Below the pieces are notes generated by a model. It was given only the letters and a program-made list of their open reading frames with translations, was not told where the DNA came from and did no database searches. Shown here one piece after another: positions 1 through 7,375 of a stretch of DNA of 39,623 nt. The translations under genes and the position numbers were made by a program. The stretch lies in assembly GCF_002723995.1 (NCBI RefSeq), contig NZ_BEWP01000020.1:1-39623 (forward strand). Direction: 5' to 3'. The DNA is from Gluconobacter kondonii (GTDB taxonomy: Bacteria; Pseudomonadota; Alphaproteobacteria; Acetobacterales; Acetobacteraceae). Positions within the stretch are counted from its first letter, which is position 1; each line of letters opens with the position of its first letter.

Positions 1-61
1 GATGACGCGCTTGGCGCGGCCGTATCTTCGACTAGCAGGCGAGGAGCAGCCAGCCGCTTAA
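1..61 (+). other. Possible 3' tail of an upstream coding region
   Basis: Reading from base 2, about 19 codons run open to a TAA at 59-61 and end in a GEEQPAA-like tail. Composition is GC-rich, unlike the AT-rich DNA that begins right after it. It could be the end of a gene truncated by the window edge, but it is too short to assign. Confidence 0.25.
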
Positions 62-78
62 ACATAACTACCAACAAT

Positions 79-107
79 TTGCGAAATGTTTTGAAGTGGG
101 TTATTTT
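79..107 (+). promoter_or_regulatory. Candidate sigma-70 promoter for the AT-rich gene pair
   Basis: TTGCGA (79-84) and TATTTT (102-107) are separated by 17 bp and lie about 33 bp upstream of the chosen start at 140. AT-rich DNA yields such matches by chance, so this is weak. Confidence 0.3.
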
Positions 108-139
108 AATATGATTGGTGTATTTAGGTGATCATTTCA

Positions 140-616
140 ATGGATAAAGTTAATTTGGGTAAATCCGCATCTAATAAAATTGATGTATCTAAAAATGATG
201 AATTCCTTCTTTCACAGCATCAAATTTTACCTGAATTTGCGGAAAATTTACCCCCTTCATGCCCTCCTGAAGAAGCCGTTACGCCTGCACAGCGCGAAGT
301 TTGGCGTTTTGTTCCACATGAGAAACTGGAAGAATTAGAAGAAAAAGACTTTTTTTCATACGCTGCTTTGGGAAAACAACCATATAGTCAATATAATGTA
401 TGCCCTTGTCGATGGAGTTCGTGCTCTGTCTTTTCGGTACCGACGCCTTTAGAAGGCCTTCCTAAATTAAGACATAAATATGTGGCTACTCTTAGCATAA
501 ATAAATTTTCTGGGAAAATTCTCCAGAAGGAAAGTCATATAGATTTTTGGAGATATAAGAATTTTTCTCCCTTAGAGAATGTTGTTAATGTATTTAGAAA
601 AGACGAGATTAAATAA
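140..616 (+). CDS. Hypothetical protein, AT-rich, first of a coupled pair
   Basis: This 158-aa protein is not recognised. It is soluble and shows no signal peptide or membrane segment. A short Cys pair (CPCRW, then C three residues on) lies in the middle of the protein. The ATG at 140 is preferred over the GTG at 128 because AGGTGA lies 8 bases before it. The gene ends in TAATG, so its stop overlaps the next start by one base and translation of the two is probably coupled. GC content is far below that of the flanking mobilisation genes, which suggests acquisition from an AT-rich source. Function unknown. Confidence 0.65.
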   Translation: MDKVNLGKSASNKIDVSKNDEFLLSQHQILPEFAENLPPSCPPEEAVTPAQREVWRFVPHEKLEELEEKDFFSYAALGKQPYSQYNVCPCRWSSCSVFSVPTPLEGLPKLRHKYVATLSINKFSGKILQKESHIDFWRYKNFSPLENVVNVFRKDEIK

Positions 617-1656
617 TGAAAAGAAAAGCAAAGATAAATAATATACTAATATTTATAGATGAGCCTCAGCTTTTGACTATATCTGCAAGTCGAAATACTT
701 CATGGCTTGGAATTGCTGTTGAAAAAATTGAAGGAATGAGTGAGCCTTTCTTTTGCGTGCGTGTAACAAAGAATTCTTTACAAAAGTATTTTGACGGAAA
801 AGTCGACTTATGGGGTATATTTAAATATCCTTCTCAAAACGGGAAGGATATGAGAGAATACATGGCATTCGATTTTAGTGAAATATCGAACAATGGACAT
901 TTTTACTTAAATCCAGTTTCGATCAAAGAAGATTACTTTCCTTCAAAAGGAATATTTTCCAAACACCATACTGAAGAAATTGATTTATCGCTAGAAGGAT
1001 TACAATCTCAAAGCGATAATGATGACGAGTATACGGTTAATATTGATGGAAGCTGGGACTTGTCTGAATTTTCATTTTTTGGAAATAAAGTGTCCAGTGT
1101 TTATTCTTTTTTACATTGCATAAGAACACTAGAGCACGCCAATGATGATGTTCGTGCAAAAGCAATCGAAAATTTAAAGAAAACATTTACAAATCACTCT
1201 CTTGAAGGTGGCTTTAGTTATGTTAATTTTTATCGCGATTTACAATATAACGTACCGGCAAATGATCGACTTGAAGTCAGAGAAATTAAATATGCATCTC
1301 CGGGCCATATAAAAATCTGCGGGCAAGGTGCGGCTTTTGACGACCTAGCAGATTCTATAAGAGACATGTGTGATAATTATTATTTAGCTAGGAATTCATA
1401 CACTTCGCTTATAAGGATAATGAAGAATCATAACATTCTTAATTCAAAATTAGATTTGAAAGGTTCTCTTGCGTTACAAGGTGAATTATCCAAGTACACT
1501 GAAGAGTTATGTCAAAATATCTCACTCAATGGTTTAGAGGACATTTACAAAAGCTCTGATAATAATTGGATTATTACCGCAAAAATTGTTATGTCTTTTT
1601 ACAGAAGAATTCGCGATTTAACGGAATTTTATAGAGAAGGCCGTGCAAAACTTTAG
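616..1656 (+). CDS. Hypothetical protein, AT-rich, second of a coupled pair
   Basis: A 346-aa soluble protein, not recognised with confidence. The N-terminal ~100 residues look beta-rich (ILIFIDEPQLL, then a WLGIAVE segment) and the C-terminal half is mainly helical and charged. There is no membrane segment or catalytic motif I can name. It starts within the stop codon of the previous gene and has no strong ribosome binding site of its own, so it probably depends on translational coupling. Two tightly coupled AT-rich genes beside a mobilisation region could be a defence, toxin-antitoxin or modification pair, but nothing in the sequence decides this. Confidence 0.65.
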   Translation: MKRKAKINNILIFIDEPQLLTISASRNTSWLGIAVEKIEGMSEPFFCVRVTKNSLQKYFDGKVDLWGIFKYPSQNGKDMREYMAFDFSEISNNGHFYLNPVSIKEDYFPSKGIFSKHHTEEIDLSLEGLQSQSDNDDEYTVNIDGSWDLSEFSFFGNKVSSVYSFLHCIRTLEHANDDVRAKAIENLKKTFTNHSLEGGFSYVNFYRDLQYNVPANDRLEVREIKYASPGHIKICGQGAAFDDLADSIRDMCDNYYLARNSYTSLIRIMKNHNILNSKLDLKGSLALQGELSKYTEELCQNISLNGLEDIYKSSDNNWIITAKIVMSFYRRIRDLTEFYREGRAKL

Positions 1657-1702
1657 AAAAAACAGAAATACAATTTAATATCCCAGACACTAATTCTCTT
1701 GA

Positions 1703-1858
1703 TTACTTAATCCCGGAGTTTGACAGTTCGGATTTTGCCCGCGTCAATCTTGACGCAGACGAATCTTCGAGTGCCGCGTTGTCATGTTCGCCATCGAAAA
1801 CTCTCAGCGCCGCCCTCGCGTCTGCCATGAGGGCGTAAGCAGTCGCATGCTTTTCCAT
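1703..1858 (-). CDS. Small ORF directly downstream of mobA
   Basis: A 51-aa ORF (starts MEKHATAYALMADARAALRV) begins three bases after the mobA stop codon, with AGGA just before its ATG. Its GC content matches mobA rather than the AT-rich neighbour beyond it. Position and spacing suggest it is the last gene of the mobC-mobA operon. Composition is helical and charged. Family unknown. It could be non-coding, because the only support is the start context and the tight spacing. Confidence 0.45.
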   Translation of the reverse strand: MEKHATAYALMADARAALRVFDGEHDNAALEDSSASRLTRAKSELSNSGIK

Positions 1859-1861
1859 TTC

Positions 1862-3733
1862 CTATGGGGATAGCGAAGAGTTTGGTGACGTCTTCTTTCC
1901 CAATGCCATTGGCTGAGACCATCGATTGACATCAGAGCGTTGAGCAGGCGTCGGTGATACCGGCGTATCCCTCTCGTAAAAACGATCCAGCTCCCTCAGC
2001 GCCATCTGAAGCTGCCCCTGTCGTTTCCAATCCCTGATTTCCATGCGAACATCTTCGGGAAGCGGCCATGACAGCCGGTGCAAGCGCTCCAGTCTGGCAA
2101 TGGTCTGCTGGGCCTGCTCACATTCCGGCACACGCTCCGCATGCCATTGGGCAATCATCCGCGCCCGTTTGTGCTCCGCCTCCCGGCAGTGATCCTTGAT
2201 CCACAGGCGACGGGCTTTTTCATCCAGCAGGGTCTGAAGCAACTCGCGTCTCTCTTGCAGATAATCCTGCAATGTCACTTCCCGTTCTATCGGAACCGGA
2301 CACTGGATCGGATCAGGCTTCTGACTGCTCAGCCCAAGATGATACAAAATGAACTGGACGAGATAGCGCAGGATTTCGGCCAGTTGAGCCAGCGCCTGGC
2401 GGTACTGTTCCTCTGCTTGCGACAGCCTCCTCTTCCGGGAGAACAGGATTTTCCGGGCTACCAGTTCATCGAGCTCCTGTCGCGCCCTCTCAACGGCCTG
2501 ATGGGCCTGCTTCAGTCTGCTCCATCCGTCTTTCATCATCCGCACAATGCATTCGCTTTGAATATCGAGCGGACTGTCCGGCCCATAGCGTCGTTCCAGC
2601 GGATGTAGAGCATTCAGGACGCTTCGGGCAGCCTGCATCTCCTGCTTCCAGTCTTTTAAATAAATCCGGAACCCCTCGCTGAACTGTTCGGGGTATCGAA
2701 GCGAACCGATGGACGGCAATCGCTTTCGGATCGCGGCCGCTTCTCTTCGGCCCTGTTCATGGAGCCTCTGTCGATCCAGGACTGATAATGAGGCTGGCGG
2801 GACCCAGATCAGGTCTTTCACGACCCGTTTTCGCTCTACCCGCTGCTGATGCCGTCTTTCCTGTTGCTCCAGTCGTCTCACGACAGGTCGAAGATCTACG
2901 GGGGATGGCCTAGAAGCTTCTTCATCGAGAAGACGACGGAACTCTTTCGTGCGGACCTTTGTCAGGCGTGTGAATGATCCGATCAGCAGACCGTCATGTG
3001 TCTCAATGACATGAGCGTCCCGCCGTCGGTCCGTGCGGTCTCCCGGTCGCATGCGCCAGTTTTTCCCGGAAAGAAGGCGGCGGAACGTCTTCAGGTCATT
3101 TCCCGACCGTTCCCAAAACGCCATGATCTCGCGTCTGGCCGCAGGCAGATCAAATCCCTGACGTTCTGTCATTCGCCTTGCTTGTGATGTGTAAGCAGAA
3201 ACTGGACGTGCAGAATTGTCTTCGGGAACCAGGGCCGCAACCTTGTCCGCAGCCTCAGAATTTCCGGCCTCTCTCAAAGCTTTCGCAATCGCCCGATCAT
3301 GACGTCCGGCAACGAGGGCATGACCCAATCTCAGTTCTTCCAGGCGGGCGATCTTCTCCAAACGCTGCCATGTGAATTTACTGCTGAGAACATGGTCGTC
3401 TTGCCATTCGGGTAAAAGCAGATGACCGTGGGTGCTGCCATCCTTTTGATGGATCACCAGAGTCATGCGATCAGGGTCAGCGCCCAGTTCCAGACAGATC
3501 TGGTGGGCAAAATGGGTGAGTTGCCCATCATTCATCGGTGCGGATGGATTGAAAGCGATATGCCGCAAGCCATAGCGAATGTTTTCGCGTCTCGCTTCCT
3601 TAATCCAATCTTTTAAGAGATAGTCACTGCCTGCAATCAGGCGAATGGCTTCGTTCTTTGCGCCAGAAAGAACATGCCTTGAGACAGCTTGGTGCCCGCT
3701 GCTGGTTTTAATTCTTGTTTCTTGAACAATCAT
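1862..3733 (-). CDS. mobA: MobA-type relaxase / mobilisation nuclease
   Basis: A 623-aa relaxase that would nick oriT and pilot the plasmid strand during conjugative mobilisation. The N-terminal ~170 residues form the relaxase domain. Motif III, the metal-binding His cluster, is HQKDGSTHGH at residues 95-104, with the three histidines at 95, 102 and 104. A likely catalytic tyrosine lies further upstream (for example Y38 or Y54) but cannot be fixed by eye. The remaining ~450 residues are Arg/Gln-rich and helical with probable coiled coils, as in many mobilisation proteins; no primase motif is evident. It follows mobC by 32 bp on the same strand. No type IV secretion genes are present, so the plasmid is mobilisable rather than self-transmissible as far as this window shows. 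Confidence 0.9.
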   Translation of the reverse strand: MIVQETRIKTSSGHQAVSRHVLSGAKNEAIRLIAGSDYLLKDWIKEARRENIRYGLRHIAFNPSAPMNDGQLTHFAHQICLELGADPDRMTLVIHQKDGSTHGHLLLPEWQDDHVLSSKFTWQRLEKIARLEELRLGHALVAGRHDRAIAKALREAGNSEAADKVAALVPEDNSARPVSAYTSQARRMTERQGFDLPAARREIMAFWERSGNDLKTFRRLLSGKNWRMRPGDRTDRRRDAHVIETHDGLLIGSFTRLTKVRTKEFRRLLDEEASRPSPVDLRPVVRRLEQQERRHQQRVERKRVVKDLIWVPPASLSVLDRQRLHEQGRREAAAIRKRLPSIGSLRYPEQFSEGFRIYLKDWKQEMQAARSVLNALHPLERRYGPDSPLDIQSECIVRMMKDGWSRLKQAHQAVERARQELDELVARKILFSRKRRLSQAEEQYRQALAQLAEILRYLVQFILYHLGLSSQKPDPIQCPVPIEREVTLQDYLQERRELLQTLLDEKARRLWIKDHCREAEHKRARMIAQWHAERVPECEQAQQTIARLERLHRLSWPLPEDVRMEIRDWKRQGQLQMALRELDRFYERDTPVSPTPAQRSDVNRWSQPMALGKKTSPNSSLSP

Positions 3734-3765
3734 GGCGTCGCACCTGCGAAAACATGACTATCGGT

Positions 3766-4161
3766 TCAGTGCATGAGAGGAACGGAAACAGACCGGGCCC
3801 TCTGGACACGAACCGGACGCAAATCTCGCAACAGGTGATCGGTCCGGTCTTTCAACCGGTCGATATCCTGCAAGGTGTCACCACAGGCAACGGCGTCACC
3901 GAGATGAACAGCGTGCGCCAGCTGATTCAGGTTGTTGCCAATCCGTCCCAACTCGCCACGCAACTGACGGAGTTCACGGCTGACCGTTCCGCCACGATGG
4001 TGAGACAGGACTGCATCCTGCAACAACGTTCGGACCCAGTCAGCGGTTGTGGCATGGCCAAGAAACCGGGCGCTCTGGCTCCACCGTGCCAGTTCATCGG
4101 GAGACGCACGCACGGACAGGCGGGAAGATCGGATACGGGATGGAGATGAAGCATCGGGCAT
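3766..4161 (-). CDS. mobC: MobC-type relaxosome accessory protein
   Basis: A 131-aa MobC-family protein that would assist relaxase nicking at oriT. The diagnostic segment is LRGELGRIGNNLNQLAH in the middle, preceded by a basic RHH-like stretch (SSRLSVRASPDELARW). I chose the ATG at 4161 because AGGA lies 9 bases upstream. An upstream in-frame GTG at 4251 would place the start inside the palindromic region and has no ribosome binding site. The ribosome binding site sits in the right arm of the large inverted repeat at 4170-4288, so mRNA folding could limit expression. It is first in the operon with mobA. Confidence 0.85.
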   Translation of the reverse strand: MPDASSPSRIRSSRLSVRASPDELARWSQSARFLGHATTADWVRTLLQDAVLSHHRGGTVSRELRQLRGELGRIGNNLNQLAHAVHLGDAVACGDTLQDIDRLKDRTDHLLRDLRPVRVQRARSVSVPLMH

Positions 4162-4169
4162 AGCAGAGC

Positions 4170-4288
4170 ATCCTGTTTTCTTTTCTCTTGTGGGGGGCAA
4201 CGGGGGAGGTACTCCCCCTTGCCAGCTGTCGAATGGGTAGCCATTCGACACTGCTGGCTCAGCTCAAGAGAACCTCAGAAAACAGGAT
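4170..4288. other. Candidate oriT: nested inverted repeats upstream of mobC
   Basis: Three nested inverted repeats occupy 119 bp. The outer arms are ATCCTGTTTTC (4170-4180) and GAAAACAGGAT (4278-4288), continued inward by TTCTCTTG (4183-4190) and CAAGAGAA (4265-4272). Inside is a G-run/C-run hairpin (about 4197-4222). Next to it is TGTCGAATGG (4227-4236) paired with CCATTCGACA (4241-4250) around a 4-base loop. oriT of small mobilisable plasmids is usually next to mobC and contains such repeats. The nick site cannot be identified by eye. Confidence 0.55.
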
Positions 4289-4384
4289 AGCAATTCAAAA
4301 ACTGAATTTCAGAAAATGACAGAAGAAAAATGAAAATACTTCGACTTTGACTATTCTCTCCCATCATTTGACTGAAAATATTTT

Positions 4385-4819
4385 CTATACAGGCTCAGCA
4401 TTTTCTGGTGGATGACGCAGGTCATTCAATGAAATCGTTTGTCCAAACACACCCCAATTTTCGGGGGGAACGTCACGCAGAACAATATAAACAGGCACCA
4501 AGTCATCAGCGCCCAAACCAGCTGCTTCGCGGACAGCCTCTGTAAACCCAGCAAACAGTTTTTGCTTGGCAGCGGTGTCAAAGCCACCTTCGAAGGCATT
4601 GACCTCAATGCCAATCACATTGCGACCGTCTGTTTTGCCACCGTGATAAACCATGCCCTCGGCGCATTCCCTGAAATAAATCCAGGTCGTACTGCGAACA
4701 AAAGGCGTGTCGGGCAGTTGTTCCGCATCGAGGGCGATAGTGGTCAGCGTCTCTGCCAAACCGTTCTGTTTCTCTTTGCTGAAAGTTCCAACCGGATAAT
4801 TGATATAAATGAGGGGCAT
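4385..4819 (-). CDS. Tautomerase-superfamily enzyme (long, cis-CaaD-like)
   Basis: A 144-aa protein starting MPLIYINYP. Removal of Met would expose Pro1, the catalytic base of the tautomerase superfamily. The start at 4819 is preferred over the ATG at 4837 because it places Pro second and has AGGA about 8 bases upstream. The length (about twice a 4-oxalocrotonate tautomerase subunit) and the second half, with IGIEVNAFEGG, a helix and VYIVLRDVPPENWGVFG, fit the fused two-unit group that includes cis-3-chloroacrylic acid dehalogenase-like proteins. Substrate unknown. It stands alone between mobilisation genes and degenerate DNA. Confidence 0.75.
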   Translation of the reverse strand: MPLIYINYPVGTFSKEKQNGLAETLTTIALDAEQLPDTPFVRSTTWIYFRECAEGMVYHGGKTDGRNVIGIEVNAFEGGFDTAAKQKLFAGFTEAVREAAGLGADDLVPVYIVLRDVPPENWGVFGQTISLNDLRHPPENAEPV

Positions 4820-4942
4820 CGTTTGTCCTGACATCAACAGAGCGCAGAAAGGCGCTGGGACTTCGAACCGAACGTTAAGCTGCGAGACGATACCCTCACA
4901 GCTTTGCTGCCATCACATGCCGGTGAAACTAATTGACGTCTC

Positions 4943-5080
4943 TCAACGCTCCTGGTCTTGAGGACGTTCGAAACGAAAATCGGCGGGCAACTTTCGGCCA
5001 ATCGTCTTCAGAGACTGCAAAGCCTCTTCCTGGCTTTTGCGAGAAGGCTCCCGAACGTCCTTATCGTAATCTTCCTGCAT
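4943..5080 (-). CDS. Small ORF, possible antitoxin-like tail
   Basis: A 45-aa ORF beginning MQEDYDKDVREPSRK and ending LPADFRFERPQDQER, with a purine-rich GGGG stretch before the ATG. Just upstream in another frame is a short open stretch (ending KAQKREGG) that stops next to this start, which suggests the end of a partner gene. A terminal acidic FxFxR tail occurs in some antitoxins, but this is only an impression. It may be a remnant. Confidence 0.35.
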   Translation of the reverse strand: MQEDYDKDVREPSRKSQEEALQSLKTIGRKLPADFRFERPQDQER

Positions 5081-5245
5081 CTCAGCCCCCTTCCCTCTTC
5101 TGAGCTTTCAGTCGCCCAAACACATGCGACCATATCGCTTCGATGGCGTCTTGACGTTACCAGAATGTCTGCCAGAATCAGGGCAATTATTAAGGCACGG
5201 AAAGACTGGCGTCGGCGTTTTCGGCGTATTTTCAAGGGTTTGTGT

Positions 5246-5261
5246 GCGGGACGCGTCCCGC
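5246..5261. repeat. Perfect 16-bp GC-rich palindrome
   Basis: GCGGGACGCGTCCCGC is fully self-complementary. It lies in a stretch with no convincing gene (5081-5354). It could be an operator or the core of a decayed stem-loop. It is followed by GGTTCGAGTCCCGC, which resembles a tRNA T-arm but has no matching tRNA body. Confidence 0.4.
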
Positions 5262-5354
5262 AACACTAGGTTCGAGTCCCGCAGTTTAAGTGTCTCCCAG
5301 ACCCGCTTATTGTGTCGTTCCTTACCAATTTACCCGTTAAAATCAGACAGCAAG

Positions 5355-5582
5355 TTAGAGCTTACTTGCTCCTATTCCGAAGTGATACATCCCTTCGAAA
5401 AATTCTCCGATCGCCAGACGTCGTCGGAACGTCAACCGCCGTTGCGCCAGATGATACACGCGATCATGCAGCAGATGGCAGCGCTGGCACAGCGCCCGAA
5501 GATTACGCATCCGGTTGACCGTGGGGTCGTGGTTCAGATGCGCAGCGGCCAAAACCACCTTGGTCTGTCGGGTCTGAAGCAA
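5355..5582 (-). pseudogene. HNH endonuclease remnant, N-terminally truncated
   Basis: The translation contains AHLNHDPTVNRMRNLRALC followed by CHLLHDRVYH, the second half of an HNH/CxxC..CxxCH nuclease domain as found in phage and plasmid HNH proteins. The upstream half, with the first CxxC pair, is missing: an in-frame stop at 5586-5588 precedes the only available start, a TTG. The protein also runs on into a tail of unrelated appearance. It is therefore a 75-codon fragment, not an intact nuclease. Confidence 0.6.
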
Positions 5583-5697
5583 AGCCTAACGGCGACGTCT
5601 CGTGGGTCCTGATCGCCTACTCTCTTAGAAAAGATCCACCCCCGAGCCTACCTCAAACTCTGGCGGAAAGCGGCGAACTGGCCCTATGCTCCGACCA

Positions 5698-6222
5698 ATG
5701 ACAGCCTCTCCCCCCGACCCCATCCGCCTGGCCGAAGCCCTGCTCTTCCAAAGCAGCGGTCCCGTTTCGCGAACGATGCTGGCGCGGGCTCTGGGGGAGG
5801 ACGTGGAAATCGCTCAGATCATCAGCCAGGTGGCCAGGCGCACCGAAGGGATGGGGTTTGAGATCGTCGCGGTTGGAGACGGCTGGATGTTCCGTACTGC
5901 CCCCGATCTCGCAGAGGCCCTGACAGAGGCATTAGAAAAACCACCAGAGCGTTTACCCCGCGCCGTACTCGAAGTGCTGCTGCTGATTGCTGCGCGTCAG
6001 CCGGTCACCCGACCCGAGATCGAAAGCTTTCGAGATGCAGCCCTGCCCCAAAAGACCCTGACACTGTTGCAGGAGAAAGGCCTCATTCGCAGCGTCGGAC
6101 GCAAACCCGTACCGGGTCAGCCCCAGCTCTGGAGCACGACCGAGACTTTCCTCGTGACCTACGGCCTTCGGTCCCTGGCTGAACTGGATCCGCTTCTCGA
6201 AGGGCTGAGAGGCCCGCTTTAG
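5698..6222 (+). CDS. scpB: ScpB-like segregation and condensation protein
   Basis: A 174-aa protein with the two winged-helix layout of ScpB. The first domain (IRLAEALLFQSSGPVSR) is the usual ScpB opening, and the second carries VLLLIAARQPVTRPEIESFR and a GLIRSVGR beta-wing. ScpB binds the kleisin ScpA and with SMC forms the bacterial condensin that organises replicated DNA. Here it is plasmid-borne with scpA about 1.9 kb downstream on the same strand and no smc gene in the window. It may recruit the chromosomal SMC or act in a plasmid-specific complex. The ATG at 5698 gives the conserved N-terminus; an ATG at 5686 adds four residues. Confidence 0.85.
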   Translation: MTASPPDPIRLAEALLFQSSGPVSRTMLARALGEDVEIAQIISQVARRTEGMGFEIVAVGDGWMFRTAPDLAEALTEALEKPPERLPRAVLEVLLLIAARQPVTRPEIESFRDAALPQKTLTLLQEKGLIRSVGRKPVPGQPQLWSTTETFLVTYGLRSLAELDPLLEGLRGPL

Positions 6223-6270
6223 GCCCTTTTGGGCTTATTCTACGGAGTTTTAGGGACTGTTTTTTGTCTT

Positions 6271-6307
6271 TTTAATACGTGGTAATGTTCTCTTACCGCG
6301 TATTAAA
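6271..6307. promoter_or_regulatory. Lox-like inverted repeat, candidate core site of the tyrosine recombinase
   Basis: TAATACGTGGTAA (6273-6285) and TTACCGCGTATTA (6293-6305) are inverted arms with one mismatch around a 7-bp spacer, TGTTCTC. The pairing extends two bases further at each end. Arms of this size around a 6-8 bp spacer are the geometry of loxP, FRT and dif sites. A second perfect inverted repeat, AATTAAGG/CCTTAATT with a TTG loop (6306-6324), follows directly. The pair sits 50-100 bp upstream of the recombinase start. It could also be an operator. Confidence 0.55.
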
Positions 6308-6373
6308 TTAAGGTTGCCTTAATTGGTGTCCTACGGCAGAATTATTGGGTATTTCAGAGAGAAGATCACCGGC

Positions 6374-7372
6374 ATGACAGTCCCGACAGATCCCGCAGAG
6401 CGTCTCTCCGAAGCGCCCTCCCCTGCTCTGCAGAGTGCCTTGGACGCAGCAAAAGACAGTGCCCGGACCGCGGCCTATGCACCCGAAACCCTGCGAGCGT
6501 ATGCCCATGACTGGCAGGCCTTCTGTCACTGGTGCGACGAACACGACACCTCCCCTCTTCCGGCCGCCCCTCCCGTCGTCGCGGCCTGGCTGCACAGTCT
6601 GGCCCCACATTTCAGCCGTTCGGCCCTCAACCGTCGCTTGGCCGCCCTCGGCTATCAGCATCGCATGAGGGGTCTGGAGTGGAGTTCTGGCCATGCTGCC
6701 ATCCGCACCACCCTGCGCGCGGCAGGGCGTCTCTATGGCACGCCGCAGAAACAGGCCGCTGCCCTCACCTCCCAGGAACTCCGCAAACTCGTCGCACCCG
6801 AACAGAGCAAAACCGTTGAAACGCTGGCGGATCTGCGCGACCGGACTCTTCTGCTGATCGGCTTTGCGGGTGCGCTGCGCCGTTCAGAGCTGGTTGCCCT
6901 CACAACAGAGACCGTCAGGATCGTCGGCACAGGACTGAAGCTCCATATCGCCCGCAGCAAGACCGACCCCGAGCATCGCGGCGAAGAGGTTTTCCTCCCC
7001 CGGGGCAAGCATCGCGAAACCTGCCCGGTTCTGGCTCTGGAGCGCTGGCTGAAGAAAGCCGAGATTACGGATGGTCCTCTCTTCCGGTCCATCAACCGCT
7101 GGGAGCAGGTGGGACGAGATGCCCTGCATCCGGATGCGGTCAGACAGATCCTGCTGCGCCGTGCCAAGGTGGCGGGGCTCAAGGTTCCTTCCGGAGAACG
7201 CCTCAGCCCGCATGGGCTGCGCGCCGGCTTTGTCACCGAAGCTTTCCGGGCCAATGCCCGTGACGAACAGATCATGGCACATACCCGCCACCGCGACCTG
7301 CGCAGCATGCGCCGCTATGTCCGTCGGGCCCGCCTTGATCTGGACTCTCCCGCCCATCTTCTGGATCTGTAA
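6374..7372 (+). CDS. Tyrosine recombinase / integrase
   Basis: A 332-aa tyrosine recombinase. The N-terminal ~120 residues form the core-binding domain (LRAYAHDWQAFCHWC). The catalytic domain follows with R169 in ALRRSEL, the likely Lys in ARSKTD, H280-x-x-R283 in HGLRAG, H306 and the nucleophile Y315 in MRRYVRR. The ATG at 6374 is preferred to a GTG at 6323, which lies inside the AATTAAGG palindrome. The gene lies between scpB and scpA on the same strand and is followed after 3 bp by the next ORF. A dedicated role in resolving plasmid multimers at the inverted repeat upstream is likely but unproven; mobile-element integrase is the alternative. Confidence 0.9.
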   Translation: MTVPTDPAERLSEAPSPALQSALDAAKDSARTAAYAPETLRAYAHDWQAFCHWCDEHDTSPLPAAPPVVAAWLHSLAPHFSRSALNRRLAALGYQHRMRGLEWSSGHAAIRTTLRAAGRLYGTPQKQAAALTSQELRKLVAPEQSKTVETLADLRDRTLLLIGFAGALRRSELVALTTETVRIVGTGLKLHIARSKTDPEHRGEEVFLPRGKHRETCPVLALERWLKKAEITDGPLFRSINRWEQVGRDALHPDAVRQILLRRAKVAGLKVPSGERLSPHGLRAGFVTEAFRANARDEQIMAHTRHRDLRSMRRYVRRARLDLDSPAHLLDL

Positions 7373-7375
7373 GCT

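Noticed and set aside
2078-2608. Plus-strand ORF of 176 codons inside mobA
   Set aside because: It is a frame shadow of the relaxase gene with no ribosome binding site and no recognisable domain.
5265-5290. GGTTCGAGTCCCGC resembles the T-arm of a tRNA
   Set aside because: No matching acceptor, D or anticodon stems can be drawn around it and the T-stem itself pairs poorly, so no tRNA gene is called.
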